From Rhodoferax sp. (GTDB taxonomy: Bacteria; Pseudomonadota; Gammaproteobacteria; Burkholderiales; Burkholderiaceae_C), in contig JAUXWC010000019.1 of NCBI GenBank assembly GCA_030685025.1, forward strand, positions 1 to 52,375: 52,375 nucleotides of DNA, read 5' to 3'. Below the pieces are notes generated by a model. It saw nothing but the letters and a program-made list of their open reading frames with translations. It did not search any database and was not told where the DNA came from. The first letter of the stretch is position 1, and each line of letters opens with the position of its first letter. Below, one piece after another: positions 18,468-26,574 of the stretch. The translations under genes and the position numbers were made by a program.

Positions 18468-18833
18468 TCAGGCCAGCATCTTCTTCAACTCACCGGAGTT
18501 GATCAACTTGATCAGCTCCGATGCGCCCCCCACCAGCACGCCTTTGACAAATACCATCGGCAGCGTGGGCCAGCCGGTCCACAACTTGAGTGCGTTGCGT
18601 CGGCGCCAGGTGTTCAGGTAATTGCCATACTCCATGTAGTGGTGCGCCACCCCCGCGGCGTCCAGTGCGCGGCGCGCTTTCTTGGGAAACGGGTTCATGC
18701 CCATGCCGACCACCACCACCGGATGCTGGGCTAGGGCGACCTGTACTTCCTGCACGATGCCCTGCTCGTGCCTGGCCACGCGCTCGCGAATCGCGGAGTG
18801 GATGTGGGACTCGTCAAGTACGGGACGCGGCAT
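18468..18833 (-). CDS. Glutaredoxin-like protein without cysteines
   Basis: 121 residues with a glutaredoxin-type thioredoxin fold: N-terminal helix, strand PVVVVGM, helix, then WPTLPMVFV with the cis-proline, and GGASELIKL, the glutathione-site glycines. Where monothiol Grx proteins have CGFS or CPYC, this one reads MNPFP (46-50), and the whole protein contains no cysteine. It cannot do thiol chemistry by itself. It may bind glutathione or a partner, or be a structural relative. Convergent with the Spy-like gene. Confidence 0.75.
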   Translation of the reverse strand: MPRPVLDESHIHSAIRERVARHEQGIVQEVQVALAQHPVVVVGMGMNPFPKKARRALDAAGVAHHYMEYGNYLNTWRRRNALKLWTGWPTLPMVFVKGVLVGGASELIKLINSGELKKMLA

Positions 18834-18847
18834 GGCAGGCTTCTCTA

Positions 18848-18954
18848 ATCAGTTGAGGACAGAGCGTCGCTACGCTCCGGTCAGTCCCGCAAGGCTTCAG
18901 TCGAGTTGAGGACAGAGCGTCGCTACGCTCCGGTCAGTCCGGCAAGGCTTCAAG
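18848..18954 (+). repeat. Two tandem family A repeats
   Basis: Copies at 18848-18900 and 18901-18954, with the same inner loop GCGTCGCTACGCTCCG. The outer stem is weakened here because TCTGTCC has become TCAGTCC in both. They lie upstream of the glutaredoxin-like gene and ahead of the DUF2189 gene. Confidence 0.8.
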
Positions 18955-19061
18955 TCCGCAGCGGTGAACACATTATGCGAGGTGGCAACGCTTGACCCGG
19001 CCGACGGCAGGCTCCAATCGCGCTAAGCTGTGCACACCCCTCGCTTAACCCTGCCCGCTCC

Positions 19062-19925
19062 ATGCCTGATGCCTCGCCTGCTCCCACCCAGCCCACCGCC
19101 ATCGGCGCGGTGCGTACCCTCACCCTCACCCGACCGCTGCACTGGCTGGTTCTCGGGCTGCGCGATATGCGCCGTTGCGGCTGGGTCAGCGTGGCACACG
19201 GGCTGGCGTTGGCGCTGTTCGGCGCGGCGCTGCTGGCGGTCGCGCACAATCGGTTCTGGTTGTTGGCGGGGGCTTTTTCCGGGTTCCTGCTGATGGCGCC
19301 GGTGCTGGCCACCAGCCTCTATGCACTCAGCCGCGCGCTGGCGCTGGGCGAACCGGCCAACGCCCACGTGGTGATGCAAACCTGGCTGGCCTGGCAACGG
19401 GAACACGGCAGCAAGTGGGGCAACGACTACTGGTGCATGATTCAGTTTGGCGCCTTGCTGGCCTTGGCCGGCACGGGCTGGGTGATCACCTCGGCGGCGC
19501 TCATCACCTTGCTGGCGCCGGTCCCGATCACCACGCCGCTGGACTTTGCGCGGCACGTGGTGCTGGCCAAGCAAGGCTACCTGTTTGAGCTCTGGCTGGC
19601 GCTGGGCGGCGTGCTGGCCGCGCCGATGTTTGCCTCCTCGGCCGTCACCATGCCACTGCTGCTCGACCGCCGCATCACACTGCTGCAAGCGGTGCTGACA
19701 AGCTGGCGCGTGGTGCTGGCCAACCCCTTGCCCATGGCCTTGTGGGCCACCCTCATCATGGTGCTGACCACGATCGGTCTGCTGTCGGGCATGCTCGGTC
19801 TGATTGTGGTGATGCCAGTGCTCGGCCACGCCAGTTGGCACGCCTACTGCGACCTGGTCGACCGCGACTCGCTGGCGCAGCGTGACGGCGCCAGCGCCCC
19901 GCCAACGCAGCCGGACCGGTCCTGA
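19062..19925 (+). CDS. DUF2189 integral membrane protein
   Basis: 287 residues with about six transmembrane segments (from about residue 45 to 260) after a 30-residue soluble start; conserved features include the HGSKWGNDYWCMIQFGAL loop. DUF2189 proteins are six-helix membrane proteins of unknown role, sometimes next to respiratory oxidase genes. It overlaps the DUF2788 gene by one base (TGATG), so the two are co-translated. Confidence 0.8.
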   Translation: MPDASPAPTQPTAIGAVRTLTLTRPLHWLVLGLRDMRRCGWVSVAHGLALALFGAALLAVAHNRFWLLAGAFSGFLLMAPVLATSLYALSRALALGEPANAHVVMQTWLAWQREHGSKWGNDYWCMIQFGALLALAGTGWVITSAALITLLAPVPITTPLDFARHVVLAKQGYLFELWLALGGVLAAPMFASSAVTMPLLLDRRITLLQAVLTSWRVVLANPLPMALWATLIMVLTTIGLLSGMLGLIVVMPVLGHASWHAYCDLVDRDSLAQRDGASAPPTQPDRS

Positions 19926-20134
19926 TGTTTGGCTACTCCGAGGAACAGATCGCCGCCTTCGGCCTGTCCTTTGGCGTGGGCGGCTTCATGCTGTACATGC
20001 TGTTCATCATCGGCCAACTGGCCTGGGAATCGAAAGCGGGACGTTTTGGCACCTTCGTGCTATTTTTGGGTCTGGCGTTTGGCATGCTCGGTTTTGCCGC
20101 CAAGTTCGTGATCCAGTGGCTGATCGCCAAGTGA
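19925..20134 (+). CDS. DUF2788 small membrane protein
   Basis: 69 residues, two transmembrane helices (about 15-32 and 43-65) with the hinge WESKAGRFG. It matches DUF2788 in size and pattern; function unknown. The shared TGATG with the DUF2189 gene suggests a two-protein membrane unit. Confidence 0.78.
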   Translation: MFGYSEEQIAAFGLSFGVGGFMLYMLFIIGQLAWESKAGRFGTFVLFLGLAFGMLGFAAKFVIQWLIAK

Positions 20135-20144
20135 CGCGCGGCCC

Positions 20145-20265
20145 CCAACATCCGACGATCAGTTGAGGACAGAGCGTCGCTGCGCTGCGGTCTGTCCCGC
20201 AAAACACCCCTGATCAGTTGAGGACAGAGCGTCGCTGCGCTGCGGTCTGTCCCGCAAAGTATCAG
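20145..20265 (+). repeat. Two tandem family A hairpin repeats
   Basis: Copies at 20145-20202 and 20210-20264 with identical inner loop GCGTCGCTGCGCTGCGG and intact outer stem GGACAGA/TCTGTCC. They sit between convergent DUF2788 and NnrU-type genes and reach to 2-3 bases from the latter's stop codon. Confidence 0.88.
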
Positions 20266-20266
20266 G

Positions 20267-20845
20267 TTAGCCGAATGGCCGCACACCGATCAGCATGCCG
20301 TGCAGCCACAGGGCAAAGGCCACCCAGGCACCCGTACCCAGCGCCAGCGTGAGCAAGGTGGCGCCGGTTCGCCCGCTCGCGTACTGCACGCCGCAAGCCC
20401 GGTCGCGTCGGCGGGCCGCCGAAAAGCTCAATACCGCCCACAGCAGGAACGAGCCGAACAGCAGCACATGGGCCAGATTGCCGTTGGCCAGCAGATGTGC
20501 CAGCGCCCAGGTCTTGACCCCCAGCACCATCGGGTGGTGCAGGCGCGCCTTGATGCCGTTGCCTGGCACATAGGCCGCCGCCAGCAAGACAAACGACACC
20601 AGCGTCAACAGGGACGCCAGATGCCGCATCGCCACCGGAGGACTCCAGAGTTGCACCGGCTGCTGGCGAGCCAGACCAAAACCCCAGACGATCAGGGCCA
20701 AGCCGAGCAAGGACGCCAGCGAATAGAGCCCTTTCCAGGCACCCTCGCCCAGCCTTTGCCGCATGCCGCCACGCCAGCCATCGGCCACGATGCGCAGCGA
20801 ATGCACACCCAGAAAAATCACCAATCCCAACACCAGATAAGTCAT
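20267..20845 (-). CDS. NnrU-family membrane protein
   Basis: 192 residues with five to six transmembrane helices. The central part (LHHPMVLGVKTWALAHLLAN) is the NnrU/isoprenylcysteine-methyltransferase-like signature. NnrU was linked to nitric-oxide metabolism in denitrifiers, but many members have no known role, and no denitrification genes are visible here. GGAG lies only three bases from ATG 20851 but nine from ATG 20845, so I prefer the latter. Confidence 0.8.
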   Translation of the reverse strand: MTYLVLGLVIFLGVHSLRIVADGWRGGMRQRLGEGAWKGLYSLASLLGLALIVWGFGLARQQPVQLWSPPVAMRHLASLLTLVSFVLLAAAYVPGNGIKARLHHPMVLGVKTWALAHLLANGNLAHVLLFGSFLLWAVLSFSAARRRDRACGVQYASGRTGATLLTLALGTGAWVAFALWLHGMLIGVRPFG

Positions 20846-20917
20846 CAACATTCACTCCAAAAAAAAGCAATCCCTCGTGGGCGGGCGGCGTGGCCCGGTG
20901 GTCGGTCCCGCCAGTCC

Positions 20918-22498
20918 TCATGCCGCCAGCACCCGATTCTTGCCCGCCCGCTTGGCCAGGTACATGGCCTGGTCGGCACGCTTGATGGCGTCCGGCCCGG
21001 TTTCATCGGCGGCAAGCTGGGCCACGCCGGCGCTGAAAGTAATCAACACTTTGTCGGCACCGGCCATGAAGAACCGTTTGGTCAGCTCCCGCTGCAAGCG
21101 CGTCATCGCCTCCACGCCCTGGTCCAGCGCCGTGTCGGGCAGCAGCAGTACGAACTCCTCCCCGCCGTAGCGTGCCAGGGTGTCCTGCGGCCGCATCACT
21201 TCCCGCGTCACCGCCGCCAGGTGCATCAGGGCCGCGTCGCCGGTGGCGTGGCCCAGTTTGTCGTTGATCTTCTTGAAGTTATCAATATCGAGCAGCGCCA
21301 CGCACAAAGGCGTGTCCTTGCGCCGCACCACCGACAGCTCGCGCACCAGCGCTTCATCCAGGCCTTTTCGGTTGAGCGCGCCGGTCAGGGAGTCGTGGCG
21401 CGCCTGGATGCTGACCCGGTCAAGCTCCTGGTGCAGTTTGGCGATTTCGGCCTCGGTGGTGAGCGCCTTTTCACGCATGCCGCGCAACTCATCACGCACG
21501 CTCATGGTGTCCTGCGCCATGGTGCGTGTGGCGCCAACCACGTCTTTCAGCACCGGCGCCACATCGGTCAGGGTCTTGGCCCGCTCAATCAATCGGGCGC
21601 TCTCGTCGAGCTTGCTGTGAAAGGTGCTGGTGGACTCGGTCATCTGCGACAAGCGCGCCACGAAGGCGACCAGCATCTGGCGCATTTCCTCATGCGCCTG
21701 CAGTTCGCGCCCTTTGGCCTCGGCTTGCTTGAAGATCACGTCGCGCAACAAGCGTTCGACCTCGTCGAGCCGGCGCAAGGTCAATGGCGGCAGCGAGGCC
21801 GACTTGAGCGCCTCGATCTGACCCGTCAGCCAATGGTCGTCCACGCTCAACTCGCCAATGTTCTCGAATATCAAGTGCAGCAATTTGAGCAAGCCGGCGC
21901 GCACCTCCACCTGCTCCTCGGCGGCAAACGACAGGCGGTGACCGAAGTCAGCCAACAAACGCTTGACCACGATGGCGTCCGCCCCGGGTTGGCGCAAGGC
22001 GCTGATCACGTCCTGCGTCTGTTGGTTGAAGCGCGCGTCATCCGTGCCCAGGGCGGGGCGGGCATAGTCAATCAAACGCGCGATCTGCTCGAAGAACTCG
22101 GCGGTCAAGGCCGGGGCCGCCGCAGCCGACGGCAAGGTGGGTGTCGCCATTGCAGGGGCGAGCGCCGCGCCAGCCACAGGTGCCGCCGTGGCGGCATCCT
22201 GCGCCGGCGCCGCAGGCGTGAATCCCGCATACGCCAGCAAGGCGCTCTTGACGCCGTCCCAATTCATCTGCCCCACCGCGGATTCCAGCAACGCGCGATG
22301 ACGCTGTTGTCCGGGCGTCTTGGCGGGCAAGGCCTGCGCGATCTCCCGAAGGTGATCGGCCGGAAAAGGCGGCAAGGTTGGCACCCCGGCCACCTCGCAG
22401 TAAACCGACTGGTAATTGGCCGGCGTCGGGGCCAGCTTGCGCGTGGTCAGCTGCTTGAGCGTTTCGCGCGCGATCTCAAACGGTCTGTTGTCCACCAT
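20918..22498 (-). CDS. Diguanylate cyclase (GGDEF)
   Basis: 526 residues, soluble. The N-terminal ~350 residues are helical, with an Ala/Pro-rich linker at about 95-130, and probably form a sensory or dimerisation region; no PAS or GAF signature is evident. The C-terminal GGDEF domain (about 365-526) has the active-site loop RYGGEEF near residue 441 and an allosteric I-site RPQD five residues before it, so it should make cyclic di-GMP with product inhibition. No EAL domain. Its start is preceded, on the minus strand, by a family C core at 22510. Confidence 0.92.
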   Translation of the reverse strand: MVDNRPFEIARETLKQLTTRKLAPTPANYQSVYCEVAGVPTLPPFPADHLREIAQALPAKTPGQQRHRALLESAVGQMNWDGVKSALLAYAGFTPAAPAQDAATAAPVAGAALAPAMATPTLPSAAAAPALTAEFFEQIARLIDYARPALGTDDARFNQQTQDVISALRQPGADAIVVKRLLADFGHRLSFAAEEQVEVRAGLLKLLHLIFENIGELSVDDHWLTGQIEALKSASLPPLTLRRLDEVERLLRDVIFKQAEAKGRELQAHEEMRQMLVAFVARLSQMTESTSTFHSKLDESARLIERAKTLTDVAPVLKDVVGATRTMAQDTMSVRDELRGMREKALTTEAEIAKLHQELDRVSIQARHDSLTGALNRKGLDEALVRELSVVRRKDTPLCVALLDIDNFKKINDKLGHATGDAALMHLAAVTREVMRPQDTLARYGGEEFVLLLPDTALDQGVEAMTRLQRELTKRFFMAGADKVLITFSAGVAQLAADETGPDAIKRADQAMYLAKRAGKNRVLAA

Positions 22499-22509
22499 GG
22501 AACCACCTC

Positions 22510-22526
22510 GCTATATTTTTAGTAGC
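22510..22526. repeat. Family C repeat core
   Basis: GCTATATTTTTAGTAGC, same 17-nt length and GCTA...TAGC ends as at 6001 and 11047. It lies 12 bases upstream of the diguanylate cyclase start, between it and the hydrolase stop. Confidence 0.35.
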
Positions 22527-22573
22527 GTCAATCGATTACGGCACCTGCCTAAAGGGTCGTATTGCTTGGGCAA

Positions 22574-23533
22574 TTAGGTATCTGGCCCTGTCAGACCGAG
22601 GAATCGCCGGAACTCCGCCACTGTACGCCCAGCATCCTCCTCCTGTGGCACGTGACCCAGATCATCGAATATCACCAACCGTGAGCCCACGATATCCCGC
22701 GCGAACGCTCGGCCACTGTCGGGCGGAATCAGGCGATCCTTGCCACCCCACAGGATCAGGGTGGGCAGCTTGAGGCTCTTGATGTGCGCGCCGTTGCTGA
22801 CCAGCATTTGCTGAAAGCGATTGGCCAAGGCCCGCCGATTGCCAGCGCGCAGGGTCAACTCGTAGTAGCGATCAACCAACTCGGGTGTGACCTTGGTCGG
22901 GTCACCGTATACGTTGCGCACGCTGTCCTGCACGACACCACGCGGCAGCACTACCTCGACCAGGCCGCGCAGACCGGGCACCCGGGCAATCCGGAACCCC
23001 ATCGGAATCGATTCGGGCGTGAACTCGTAGCCAGCCGAATCCACCAACACCAACTTGTCAACCCGTTGCGGCAAGGCATAGGCCAGTTCCAGGGCAATCT
23101 GGCCACCCAGTGAGTTGCCGGCCAGCACAAAGCGTTGGACGCCCAGCTTATCCAGCACCGCCGTCACGAACGCCACGTAGCTCTCGATCGAGTAGTTGTT
23201 CAGGTTGTGCGGACCCGTCAGGCCAAAACCGGCCAGGTCGAACCGGATCACGCGCCGTTGCCCGCGTAGCGCGGTGGCCCAGCCCTCCCAGGTATGCAGG
23301 CTGGCGGAGGTACCGTGCAACAAAACGATCGGCACCGGGTCGTCGCGCGGGCCCTCATCGCGCAGATGCACCTTCATGACCCCCACTTGCAGGAACTGCG
23401 ATGGCGGGGCGGCCCAGCGCGGCATGAGCCGCTCGACCGGTCGGTCGGGGGCCCAAATGGCCATCAGACCGGCCACCAAAAAGACCGCAATAGCGATCAG
23501 AACCACCACAAGAATTCGAAAAGCAAGTCTCAT
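22574..23533 (-). CDS. Alpha/beta hydrolase, membrane-anchored
   Basis: 319 residues. An N-terminal hydrophobic segment (LVVVLIAIAVFLVAGLMAIW) anchors or exports it. The hydrolase fold follows, with the oxyanion HG (LLHGTSAS), nucleophile elbow GNSLGG (Ser141), acid in WGGKDRLIP, and histidine in LGHVPQEE. Substrate unknown; the pattern is that of esterase or haloalkane-dehalogenase-like enzymes. It is the last gene of a minus-strand run with YceI and cytochrome b561 genes, about 90 bp after the second YceI gene. Confidence 0.85.
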   Translation of the reverse strand: MRLAFRILVVVLIAIAVFLVAGLMAIWAPDRPVERLMPRWAAPPSQFLQVGVMKVHLRDEGPRDDPVPIVLLHGTSASLHTWEGWATALRGQRRVIRFDLAGFGLTGPHNLNNYSIESYVAFVTAVLDKLGVQRFVLAGNSLGGQIALELAYALPQRVDKLVLVDSAGYEFTPESIPMGFRIARVPGLRGLVEVVLPRGVVQDSVRNVYGDPTKVTPELVDRYYELTLRAGNRRALANRFQQMLVSNGAHIKSLKLPTLILWGGKDRLIPPDSGRAFARDIVGSRLVIFDDLGHVPQEEDAGRTVAEFRRFLGLTGPDT

Positions 23534-23625
23534 GGGTCCGAACTCTACACGCCTGCGCCCCGCGCGCTCGCCACGCGGCGCCGCCCAGCCCGCGCGGCCG
23601 CCCCTCGCGCACCCCCATGCAGGGG

Positions 23626-24201
23626 CTACTGGGCGATGGCCTCGACCTGGATCACGATGCGCACCGACTTGGTAATGCCATAGTTGACCCCGTAGTCCAT
23701 GCCCCACTGGGTACGGTCGATGGTGGCCTCGAAGTCGCCACCACACACCTCGCGCTTGAGCATGGGATTGGTGTAGCAGTTGAACTGGATGGCCTTCAGA
23801 GTCACTGGATGGGTCTTGCCCAACATGGTCAGCACGCCGCTCACCTCGGCTACCTTGTCGCCGTTGAAGCTCAGCTTGTCGCCCGAGAATTTGACACTCG
23901 GATGCAGCGCGACATTGAAGAAATCCGGACTCTGCAAGTGTTTGTCGAAAGCGGCGGTGCCGGTGCTCAAACCCAGCATATCGATGCTGACGTTGACCGC
24001 GCCGGTCCTGGCCTGGCGGTCAAACTGCACCGTGCCTTCAACTTTGCCAAACCGCCCCCGATTGGTCGAGGTGCCGTAGTGGTTGGCCTCGAACGTGGCG
24101 TTGGTGTGCGAGGGGTCGACCGCGTAGGTGCCGGCCGTGGCGGGGTTGATCGCGGCCATCGAGATGGCCAAGGTGATCAGGGCAGGGGTAAAGAAACGCA
24201 T
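23626..24201 (-). CDS. YceI-family periplasmic protein
   Basis: 191 residues: signal peptide (MRFFTPALITLAISMAAINP, cleavage near ATA/GT), then the lipocalin-like YceI barrel (YAVDPSHTNATFEANHYGTS, then DFFNVALHPSVKFSG). YceI proteins bind long-chain isoprenoids. It contains two cysteines (FNCYTN, REVCGGDF) likely to form a disulfide. GGAGGC precedes ATG 24201. It follows a second YceI gene by 69 bp. Confidence 0.87.
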   Translation of the reverse strand: MRFFTPALITLAISMAAINPATAGTYAVDPSHTNATFEANHYGTSTNRGRFGKVEGTVQFDRQARTGAVNVSIDMLGLSTGTAAFDKHLQSPDFFNVALHPSVKFSGDKLSFNGDKVAEVSGVLTMLGKTHPVTLKAIQFNCYTNPMLKREVCGGDFEATIDRTQWGMDYGVNYGITKSVRIVIQVEAIAQ

Positions 24202-24270
24202 AAGAGCCTCCGGTAAAAAAATGTGAAAGTGAACAGTCTTGAAAGGCGGCACCACTTGAGTGATCGCCAA

Positions 24271-24846
24271 CTACAGCTTGGCGACCCCGCTGAGCGCGAG
24301 CTTGAAGCGCACCTGAACTTCGTCGGCCACCATCGAGGTGTCGGCCCACTCCTTGTCACCGATGCGAAAGGCCAGACGTTTGAGCGCAAAACTGCCCACC
24401 GCCGTGGTCACCGCGCCAACCTGCGTGAGCTGCACCGGCGCCAGCACCGGCTGGGACGCACCTTTGATGGACAGCAAACCCTGCACCTCAATCCGGCCCG
24501 GGCCAATGCGCTTGATCGACGTGGCGGCGAAGCTGGCTTGTGGAAACTTCAGCACATCGAACCAGGCCGGCTTGGGAAGCTCCGCATCCACCTCCGGGAC
24601 ACCCAATGTGGCGCTGCCAAGATCCACCGCGAAGGCGATCTTGCTGCGCTCGGGCGCGGCGGGATCGAAACTGATCTGTGCGTCAAATTTGCGAAACCGG
24701 CCCTCGACCGGCACGCCCATCTGTTTGCTGACGAACAGAATTTCACTCTGCGCCGCCAGCAGCCTTTGCTGCGCCATCGCGGTGTTGGAAAACAGGGCCA
24801 GGCCCACGACGCTGGCAGCGATCCATCGCTTCATAACTGCGCTCAT
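24271..24846 (-). CDS. YceI-family periplasmic protein
   Basis: 191 residues with a signal peptide (cleavage near AMA/QQ) and a more divergent YceI barrel (ILFVSKQMGVPVEGRFRKFD; PAWFDVLKFPQASFAATS). It lacks the cysteine pair of its neighbour. ATG 24846 overlaps the cytochrome b561 stop (ATGA), so the two are coupled; ATG 24834 is an alternative start. A quinone-linked role with cytochrome b561 is suggested only by context. Confidence 0.85.
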   Translation of the reverse strand: MSAVMKRWIAASVVGLALFSNTAMAQQRLLAAQSEILFVSKQMGVPVEGRFRKFDAQISFDPAAPERSKIAFAVDLGSATLGVPEVDAELPKPAWFDVLKFPQASFAATSIKRIGPGRIEVQGLLSIKGASQPVLAPVQLTQVGAVTTAVGSFALKRLAFRIGDKEWADTSMVADEVQVRFKLALSGVAKL

Positions 24847-25436
24847 GGCAGTGTCTCAGCCGCAGCGCCGGCCGCTGAACGGGCTGGCCACATCCGTTGC
24901 ATCAGACCATCTTGGTCAACAAACTGGTGCTTCACGGCCGCTGCAGTATGCAGCACAGCCAAGACGCACAAGGTGTAAGCCCCAAGGGCATGCAAGGGCT
25001 TGATCAAATCGGCCCAGGCCGTGTCCTTCGGCAGCAAGTCAGGCAATGGCAACATCCCAAACACGACCACGGGAAACCCGGCCGCCGAGCTGTAAGCCCA
25101 GCCTATCAGCGGCACCGCCAGCAACAGGCCATACAGCGCCATATGGGTGGCGGCCGCCAGGCGCAGTTGCCAGGCCGGGGACTGCTCAACAACTTGGCGC
25201 GGCAGAACCGGCGGACGATGCGTCCAGCGCCAGGACAGTCGCACCAACGACACGCCCAGCAGCGACACACCAGCCCACTTGTGCCAGTTGTACAACTTCA
25301 GGCGCTCTGGCGAGAGTGGCAAATCGCTCATGTACCAGCCTAATCCCAGCATGCCCACGATGGCAAGGGCCGTCAGCCAATGCAGGGCGATGGCCGTGAT
25401 GGTGTAGCGATGGGATTTGGACAAGGCGACAGACAT
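24843..25436 (-). CDS. Cytochrome b561
   Basis: 197 residues, four transmembrane helices with di-heme ligands plausible at ITAIALHWLTA, LYNWHKWAGV, ATHMALYG and LHALGAYTL..AVLHTAAAVKH. These are the expected paired histidines of bacterial b561, which moves electrons between quinol and periplasmic acceptors. ATG 25436 is preferred over an upstream in-frame start because it begins right before the conserved RYTITAIALHW. First gene of the b561-YceI-YceI set. Confidence 0.88.
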   Translation of the reverse strand: MSVALSKSHRYTITAIALHWLTALAIVGMLGLGWYMSDLPLSPERLKLYNWHKWAGVSLLGVSLVRLSWRWTHRPPVLPRQVVEQSPAWQLRLAAATHMALYGLLLAVPLIGWAYSSAAGFPVVVFGMLPLPDLLPKDTAWADLIKPLHALGAYTLCVLAVLHTAAAVKHQFVDQDGLMQRMWPARSAAGAAAETLP

Positions 25437-25591
25437 GGGCCAGAGTCTAGCCGCCAAGCAGTCAAACTTGTTCAAGTTGTTTGACTTCGACATTCAATCG
25501 TTTTGAACCTCTCGAAGACACGCAAAGTGCCCGGTGATGGGTCCTGGCCGCGCTTGGTTGACAATCGGCACCTGATTCCTCAATTGATGCC

Positions 25592-26269
25592 ATGACCTTG
25601 ACCACCACCGACGCCACCGTACCCACCGACACACCGGCACCCAGCACCCCTCCCGTGAGCCAAGCCACGCGTTTGCAGAACGCACAGCCGGTGCTGGAGA
25701 AACTGTTCGCGCTCTACCCGCACCTGTTTGGCGCCAATTTCTTGCCGCTCAAGCTGGGCGTGTTTCAGGAACTGCTGGCCAAGCATCCTGACGACTTCGA
25801 TCGGGACACTCTCAAGCTGGCCCTTGGCGTGCACACCCGTTCCAGCCGCTACCTGCAGTGTGTGGCGGCCGGCATGAAGCGTCACGATCTGCAGGGCATT
25901 GCCGTCGACGACGTGGCGCCAGAACACATCTACTTCGCGCTGGTCGAGTTATTCCGGCGCAAACAGCTTCGCTCAAATGAAGATCTGCGTCCCAAGTTGC
26001 GCGTCCGTCTGCTGGCAGCCTTCGACGCATCGGGCTTGACGCGCCAGGACTACCAGGCGCGGGTCCAGACCAACGACGCCTCGGCCAATGCTTTGCTGGC
26101 CGAGGCCTTGGCCGAACGCGACCAGCAGTTGGCCAAGCAGGAGGCGCTACGCCGGGCGTTTGAGAGCAGCGGTAAATCGGTCGAGGAATTTGCCGACATG
26201 TATGGCATGGCGCTACGCGACGTGGCCCGCGCGCTGGGTCCAACCGACCTACGGCCCACGGCGCCCTGA
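25592..26269 (+). CDS. proQ: ProQ/FinO-family RNA chaperone
   Basis: 225 residues. Residues about 20-135 form the FinO domain (LFALYPHLFGANFLPLKLGV; LALGVHTRSSRYLQCVAAG) that binds structured RNAs and terminator hairpins. The C-terminal part is charged and helical and differs from the enterobacterial ProQ C-terminal domain. Convergent with minE. Confidence 0.85.
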   Translation: MTLTTTDATVPTDTPAPSTPPVSQATRLQNAQPVLEKLFALYPHLFGANFLPLKLGVFQELLAKHPDDFDRDTLKLALGVHTRSSRYLQCVAAGMKRHDLQGIAVDDVAPEHIYFALVELFRRKQLRSNEDLRPKLRVRLLAAFDASGLTRQDYQARVQTNDASANALLAEALAERDQQLAKQEALRRAFESSGKSVEEFADMYGMALRDVARALGPTDLRPTAP

Positions 26270-26273
26270 CAAA

Positions 26274-26286
26274 GGGGCAGCGCCCC
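26274..26286. terminator. Small GC hairpin between convergent proQ and minE
   Basis: GGGGC-AGC-GCCCC forms a 5-bp stem in the 32-bp convergent gap. There is no U-tract on either side, so intrinsic termination is doubtful. Confidence 0.3.
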
Positions 26287-26301
26287 GACCAAACGGCCTG
26301 A

Positions 26302-26568
26302 TCAGCGCGATTCGGGCAATTCGATCTTCACCTCCAGCACCTCTAGGTTGTCCTGGCGCTCCAGGTTGACCTTGATGTCGTTCGGATTGATCTTGATGTA
26401 CTTGCTGATCACGGCAATCAGGTCGCGCTGCAAATCGGGCAGGTAATCCGGCGCGGCGGCATTGCGACCATGGCGCTCGTGCGCCAGGATGATTTGTAGC
26501 CGCTCTTTGGCGACACTGGCGGTCTTCTTTTTCTCGCCCAGCAAAAAGGAAAGGAATGAGATGGCCAT
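26302..26568 (-). CDS. minE: Cell-division topological specificity factor MinE
   Basis: 88 residues: the MinD-binding N-terminal segment with membrane-targeting start ([32 protein letters not shown]) and the C-terminal dimerisation domain ([19 protein letters not shown]). It drives the pole-to-pole oscillation that keeps Z-rings at mid-cell. Six bases after minD. Confidence 0.95.
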   Translation of the reverse strand: MAISFLSFLLGEKKKTASVAKERLQIILAHERHGRNAAAPDYLPDLQRDLIAVISKYIKINPNDIKVNLERQDNLEVLEVKIELPESR

Positions 26569-26574
26569 GGCGTC

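Noticed and set aside
20300-22522. 740-codon plus-strand open frame opposite the NnrU and diguanylate cyclase genes
   Set aside because: Shadow of two clear minus-strand genes; composition and lack of domains speak against it.
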